From positions 1 through 10,189 of the forward strand of contig NZ_JBOFOR010000177.1 of the NCBI RefSeq assembly GCF_051659545.1: 10,189 nt of DNA. Direction: 5' to 3'. Position numbers and translations under genes: made by a program. The notes beneath the pieces are model-generated. The model saw nothing but the letters and a program-made list of their open reading frames with translations. It did not search any database and was not told where the DNA came from. The stretch is from JBOFOR01 sp051659545. GTDB lineage: Bacteria > Bacillota > Clostridia > Peptostreptococcales > Peptostreptococcaceae. This document shows, piece after piece, positions 6,997 through 10,189 of this stretch; the first letter of the stretch is position 1; each line of letters begins with the position of its first letter.

Positions 6997-7584
6997 GTGA
7001 AAAATATCTCTAAAAAATATTTGGCAATAAGTATTTTACCAGTTCTTATCTTATTATATATATCTATAACACCCATCGTGACCAACAACATAGGTAAAGA
7101 GATAAATATAAAAGGTAGCATATATCCTAATATAGGTGGCGATGTATCATATGTAAATTATGATATCAACAAAGTAGCAATAGATAGAGCACCAGAAGTT
7201 TATTCAAAATATGCAACTAGCTATGAAAAATTAGGTAAATATCTCAACAAGACTATCTACGTATTATTAAAAGAAAATCAAGGATACTATGAAGTGGATT
7301 ATGCGACTTTTGACAAACCAAGTGATGGTGTTGTGTATCTTAAAGGTAAGACAATATATATTGGGTATGATGGAGAAGATAAATATAATCCAATTGAAAA
7401 AGCATATTTAGCTGTGAAGTATACATTAGATGAGTCTGTAAATAACAAACAGATAGATAAAGATATTGAAAAAGAGTATATGAATGATAAGGATAAGAAT
7501 GAGGTAGACATTGATGTAAAAATAAGGTTGTATAAAGGATACGGGCTAGTTAAAAGTATAACAAATAACACTAATACGCAATAA
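6997..7584 (+). CDS. GDYXXLXY-type membrane-anchored protein, partner of the DUF2157 protein
   Basis: The 195-residue protein starts at GTG 6997, 6 nt after the upstream stop. The nearest purine tracts are AAGG at 6981-6984 and GAGG at 6992-6995 (too close), so translation is probably coupled to the DUF2157 gene. One hydrophobic segment (residues 8-28) anchors an extracytoplasmic domain. GDVSYVNY at residues 48-55 fits the family signature GDYxxLxY with V for Y and V for L. Further family-like features are YVLLKEN, VVYLKGK and AVKYTLDE before a charged, Lys/Asp/Glu-rich stretch (about 148-172). It ends in tandem stops TAA TAG. Family function is unknown; the conserved pairing implies a two-protein membrane complex. 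The departures from the motif lower certainty a little. Confidence 0.78.
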   Translation: MKNISKKYLAISILPVLILLYISITPIVTNNIGKEINIKGSIYPNIGGDVSYVNYDINKVAIDRAPEVYSKYATSYEKLGKYLNKTIYVLLKENQGYYEVDYATFDKPSDGVVYLKGKTIYIGYDGEDKYNPIEKAYLAVKYTLDESVNNKQIDKDIEKEYMNDKDKNEVDIDVKIRLYKGYGLVKSITNNTNTQ

Positions 7585-7633
7585 TAGAGCAAATAATAAA
7601 TATGTATTATTATGGGAATTAAGGGTAGTGGAG

Positions 7634-7662
7634 TTGTACTATATTTGAAGGTTGGATATAAT
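7634..7662 (+). promoter_or_regulatory. Sigma-A-type promoter of the AAA-like/PD-(D/E)XK gene
   Basis: TTGTAC (7634-7639) and a perfect TATAAT (7657-7662) are separated by exactly 17 nt. Transcription should start near 7669, about 27 nt before the ATG at 7696. An in-frame ATG at 7612 lies upstream of this promoter, which argues against its being the start. Confidence 0.72.
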
Positions 7663-7695
7663 AAAGATATGAGTATAGCTAAAGGAGGTAAAACT

Positions 7696-9393
7696 ATGGA
7701 AAAAAAACCACTACCTATAGGTATAGATAATTTTGAAATGTTAATAACAAGAGGTTATTATTATATAGATAAAACACTACTTATAAAAGACTTACTAGAT
7801 AACAAAGCATCAGTAAACTTATTTACAAGGCCAAGAAGGTTTGGAAAAACTTTAAATATGAGTATGCTTCAATATTACTTTGAAGACAGAAGAAATGAAT
7901 TTGATGGAAGTAAGAAAGATAATACTTATTTATTCGATGGATTAAACATAATGAATCAAGAAGATAAATATTTAAGTTACATGGGTAAGTATCCTGTAAT
8001 TAACCTTTCTTTAAAATCAGGTAAACAACCTACATTTAAAATGGCTAATGAATCAATAATAGATGAAATAATAAAAGAATATACAAGACATAGATACATT
8101 CTAAAAGAGGACAAACTATCAGATGGAGAAAAACAGGCTTATTTAAATATATTAAACAGAACAGCAAGAGATATAGATTACGCAAAATCTCTAGAACTGC
8201 TAAGTAGATGCCTTGAAAAACATTTTAATAAAAAAGTTATTATTTTAATAGATGAATATGATGTACCATTAGAAAATTCATTCTTTGAAGGATTCTATGA
8301 TGAAATGATTAAATTTATAAGGTCTTTATTTGAATCATCACTTAAGACAAATACAGCCTTAGAGTTTGCTGTAATTACAGGATGTTTACGTATTTCAAAA
8401 GAAAGTATATTCACTGGACTTAATAATTTAGAGATAATATCTATATTAAATAAATCCTACGACGAATACTTCGGATTTACAAATCAAGAAGTAGAAAAAA
8501 TATGTGAAGATTACTCAATAGCAAACAAATATGAAGTAATCAAAGAGTGGTACAACGGATATACATTTGGAGAAGCAAATGTATATAATCCTTGGAGTGT
8601 AGTACGATTTGTAAAAGATGTAGTAATTAATCCAAAGGTATTTCCAACTTCATATTGGGCAAATACTAGCTCAAATAGCATAGTAAAAAGCCTAATAGAA
8701 AGATCTGATGATAAAACTAAGGGTGAAATAGAAGCCTTAATAGAAGGAAAAACTATAGAAAAGCCTATTAACGAAGATATAACCTATGATGAAGTATATG
8801 ATACTATGGACAACTTGTGGAACTTCATGTTTTTCACTGGATATTTTAAAAAGATTAGCGAAAGAATGGATGAAGAAGAAAATAGATTTGTAGAATTAGC
8901 CATTCCAAATAAAGAAGTAAAATATATATTTAGAACCAAGATACTTAAATGGTTCGATGAAAAGATAAAAGCAGAAAACCTATCAACCCTGTACACTGCT
9001 ATTATAAAAGGTGATGTAGAATTATTACAAAAGGAAATAAATAGACTCTTAAGAAAAACAATAAGTTTTAATGATGCCTATGAAAACTTCTACCATGGAT
9101 TTATAGTAGGAATTTTATCTCATATGGATGGATACATAGTAAAATCCAATAGAGAAAGTGGAGATGGCAGAAGCGATATATTCATTAGGCCAGTATCAAT
9201 ATTTGATAGAGCTGTAATTATAGAAATAAAAGTATGCGACAAACCAAGAGAAATATTTGCTAAGTGCGATGAAGCCTTAAATCAAATAGAAGAAAAAAGA
9301 TATGCAGACGATCTTAGAGAAGAAGGATTTGATGATATAATAAAGTATGGATTCTCTTTTTATAGAAAAGACTGTGTAGTTAAAATGAGCTAA
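7696..9393 (+). CDS. AAA-ATPase-like protein with C-terminal PD-(D/E)XK nuclease domain
   Basis: I choose the ATG at 7696 (565 aa) because AAAGGAGGT ends 7 nt before it and the promoter at 7634-7662 lies between it and the earlier in-frame ATG (7612). The family similarity also begins at PLPIGIDNFEMLI. The N-terminal AAA-ATPase-like domain (PF09820-type) has the signature RPRRFGKT at residues 45-52, a modified P-loop, and a Walker B-like IDEYD at 185-189 after a hydrophobic strand. FAVITGCLRISKESIFTGL follows in the sensor region. The C-terminal DUF1703-type domain carries GRSD (Asp494) and EIK (Glu510 to Lys512), the PD-(D/E)XK catalytic pattern, so all key residues are present. Such proteins occur in many copies in Clostridia, Fusobacteria and Bacteroidetes; their role is unproven, with defence or mobile-element functions suggested. 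It is monocistronic, has its own terminator, and is a diverged paralogue of the gene ending at 369. Confidence 0.92.
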   Translation: MEKKPLPIGIDNFEMLITRGYYYIDKTLLIKDLLDNKASVNLFTRPRRFGKTLNMSMLQYYFEDRRNEFDGSKKDNTYLFDGLNIMNQEDKYLSYMGKYPVINLSLKSGKQPTFKMANESIIDEIIKEYTRHRYILKEDKLSDGEKQAYLNILNRTARDIDYAKSLELLSRCLEKHFNKKVIILIDEYDVPLENSFFEGFYDEMIKFIRSLFESSLKTNTALEFAVITGCLRISKESIFTGLNNLEIISILNKSYDEYFGFTNQEVEKICEDYSIANKYEVIKEWYNGYTFGEANVYNPWSVVRFVKDVVINPKVFPTSYWANTSSNSIVKSLIERSDDKTKGEIEALIEGKTIEKPINEDITYDEVYDTMDNLWNFMFFTGYFKKISERMDEEENRFVELAIPNKEVKYIFRTKILKWFDEKIKAENLSTLYTAIIKGDVELLQKEINRLLRKTISFNDAYENFYHGFIVGILSHMDGYIVKSNRESGDGRSDIFIRPVSIFDRAVIIEIKVCDKPREIFAKCDEALNQIEEKRYADDLREEGFDDIIKYGFSFYRKDCVVKMS

Positions 9394-9397
9394 AATA

Positions 9398-9436
9398 AAA
9401 TCTCTATATCGTAAATTGCGATATAGGGATTTTTTT
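9398..9436 (+). terminator. Intrinsic terminator of the AAA-like/PD-(D/E)XK gene
   Basis: AAATCTCTATATCG (9398-9411) pairs with CGATATAGGGATTT (9419-9432), with one T-G wobble and a 7-nt loop, followed by T to 9436. It begins 5 nt after the stop and is nearly the same sequence as the terminator at 5712-5750. Confidence 0.9.
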
Positions 9437-9506
9437 AGTAAATCTCAACACAAACATGGTATTAATTTTTAAAAATAATATATTTTAAATAAAAAATGAA
9501 AAAAAC

Positions 9507-9535
9507 TTGCAAAAAATGAATAATATATTGATATT
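9507..9535 (+). promoter_or_regulatory. Candidate promoter of the decayed nanE locus
   Basis: TTGCAA (9507-9512) is followed after 17 nt by GATATT (9530-9535), a passable -10; TATATT at 9524-9529 has the wrong spacing. CTTGCAA (9506-9512) recurs inverted as TTGCAAG (9552-9558), overlapping the ribosome binding site. This could be an operator pair, but it is short and TTGCAA is itself palindromic. Confidence 0.35.
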
Positions 9536-9569
9536 AGATTAAGGAAAAAGTTTGCAAGGAGATTAATTT

Positions 9570-9913
9570 ATGTTAAATAGAGTAAAAGAAAAATTAATAG
9601 TATCATGTCAAGCATTACCAGATGAACCACTACATAGTTCGTTTATAATGGGAAAAATGGCAAATGCAGCAAAAATTGGTGGAGCAGTAGCAATAAGAGC
9701 TCAAGGTGTAGACGATATAAATGAAATAAAGAAAGTGACAGGATTACCAATTATAGGAATAATAAAAAAGAATATGATGATTCTGAAATTTATATAACAT
9801 CGACGTTAAAAGAAGTTGATGAATTACTTCAAACTAAATGCGAGATGATAGCACTAGATGCTACTGACAGAGTTAGGCCAAATAAAGAGAGTTTAGGTGA
9901 CATTATAATATAG
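9570..9913 (+). pseudogene. nanE: N-acetylmannosamine-6-phosphate 2-epimerase, frameshifted and truncated
   Basis: NanE converts ManNAc-6-P to GlcNAc-6-P in sialic acid/ManNAc catabolism. The start (ATG 9570, AAGGAG at 9556-9561) and the first residues (KLIVSCQALPDEPLHSS, MGKMANAAKIGGAVAIRAQG, LPIIGIIKK) are typical NanE N-terminus. At the A-run 9764-9769 the frame breaks: the original frame ends at TAA 9795-9797. In the frame one base back, NanE similarity continues from 9770 (EYDDSEIYIT, TLKEVDELL, MIALDATDRVRPNK, LGDII) to TAG 9911-9913. One lost A in that run explains it. Only about 113 of roughly 220-230 residues remain. The second half of the barrel is absent and the next sequence belongs to another gene, so a deletion followed or preceded the frameshift. 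It is non-functional as an epimerase. Confidence 0.9.
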
Positions 9914-10020
9914 TCAGTGCTGGAGAAAATATAGCAGTATTAGGTCCTGTAGGTACATTTTTATATGGATTTTTAATGAGGCTTTCGGGAGAAGTAGGGC
10001 TTCATCACATGATATATTAA
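9914..10020 (+). pseudogene. Internal fragment of a PTS EIIC permease gene (glucose/amino-sugar type)
   Basis: The frame containing AGT 9916 encodes SAGENIAVLGPVGTFLYGF, LMRLSGE, VGLHHMIY and then TAA at 10018-10020. The patterns GPVGTFLYGF and GLHH are characteristic of the EIIC membrane domain of glucose-family phosphotransferase permeases (GP/AxGxFxYGFLxRLL...GLHH). Only about 35 residues survive, with no start, so this is a scrap left by deletion. A PTS EIIBC gene next to nanE is a common arrangement in Firmicutes sialic-acid or amino-sugar loci, so the two fragments probably come from one former operon whose middle has been deleted. The stop coincides with the beginning of the TnpB-like sequence. 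The assignment rests on short motifs. Confidence 0.7.
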
Positions 10021-10189
10021 ATTAGAAAAACTACTTATACAATAATTGAGCAATTTGGATTAGTTAGAGAAAAGCAAATGGAAAGTGCTAAGTGCTGGAA
10101 TGAAGTAGTTAAAATATCTAGGGAATATTATGATGAAAATAAAAAATGGATAAGCAACTATGATATTCAGAAGTTGGTCAAAGGTAGAT
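10021..10189 (+). mobile_element. N-terminal part of a TnpB-like (IS605/IS607-type accessory) protein, runs off the window
   Basis: A frame open from 10021 to the window end encodes IRKTTYTIIEQFG, LVREKQMESAKCWNEVVKIS, REYYDENKKWISNYDIQKLV and KGR. The layout (a basic beta start, a CWNEVVKISREYY helix, then YDIQKLVKG) resembles the first 55 or so residues of TnpB-family proteins, which are RNA-guided nucleases carried by IS605/IS607-type elements. No ATG or ribosome binding site precedes the similarity: the first in-frame ATG is 10078, inside the homologous region, and the codon where a start is expected is ATT. The element may be start-less and decayed, or use an unusual start. It abuts the EIIC scrap without spacer, which suggests insertion into that gene. 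I recognise it from memory of the family pattern. Confidence 0.55.

Noticed and set aside
7592..7611. AATAATA/TATTATT hairpin after the GDYXXLXY gene as a terminator
   Set aside because: It is seven A/T pairs with no T-run, and is expected by chance in DNA of this composition; no clear terminator for this operon was found.
7612..7695. Upstream in-frame ATG giving a 593-residue version of the AAA-like protein
   Set aside because: It lies upstream of the TTGTAC-17-TATAAT promoter and has no ribosome binding site, whereas the ATG at 7696 has AAAGGAGGT and begins the conserved family sequence.

Overview
The window is AT-rich, with short spacers, strong AGGAGG-type ribosome binding sites, sigma-A-like promoters and codon use that favours A/T at third positions. 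Together with a cyclic di-GMP-I riboswitch, an M60 mucinase-like protease and AAA-like/PD-(D/E)XK paralogues, this points to a low-GC anaerobic Firmicute of class Clostridia. Peptostreptococcaceae (a Clostridioides/Romboutsia/Paeniclostridium-type gut organism) is plausible, but the genus is an inference.

Layout. (1) 1-369: the 3' end of an AAA-ATPase-like gene with a C-terminal PD-(D/E)XK domain. It converges on a small minus-strand zinc-ribbon gene (464-661) across a shared GC-rich hairpin. The zinc-ribbon gene has a clear promoter at 783-811 and a leader of about 115 nt containing two hairpins. (2) 961-5707: a sigma-A promoter, a c-di-GMP-I (GEMM-I) aptamer and an intrinsic terminator precede a 1497-residue secreted M60 (enhancin-like) zinc metalloprotease. 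That protein carries F5/8C (CBM32), Fn3-like, Ig-like, two NPCBM (CBM51), FIVAR and leucine-rich segments. (3) 5752-5898: a short unexplained coding remnant. (4) 5929-7584: a two-gene membrane operon, DUF2157 followed by GDYXXLXY. (5) 7634-9436: a second, full-length AAA-like/PD-(D/E)XK gene with its own promoter and terminator. (6) 9507-10189: a decayed locus made of a frameshifted, truncated nanE, a short scrap of a PTS EIIC gene, and what looks like the N-terminus of a TnpB-like protein running out of the window.

How it fits together. The best-supported functional unit is riboswitch plus protease. Cellular c-di-GMP, the motile/sessile signal, probably sets transcription of a secreted, glycan-binding, mucin-type glycoprotease. 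The leader also shows a 10-nt complementarity between the 3' strand of aptamer P1 and the bases just beyond the terminator, which may be part of the switch. The wreckage at the right end is from amino-sugar (sialic acid) catabolism, a process that would use sugars released from mucins. This locus therefore keeps a host-glycoprotein protease but has lost a local nanE/PTS function. The two AAA-like/PD-(D/E)XK paralogues sit in direct orientation around the protease and the membrane operon. They are clearly related but diverged, and their function is not established.
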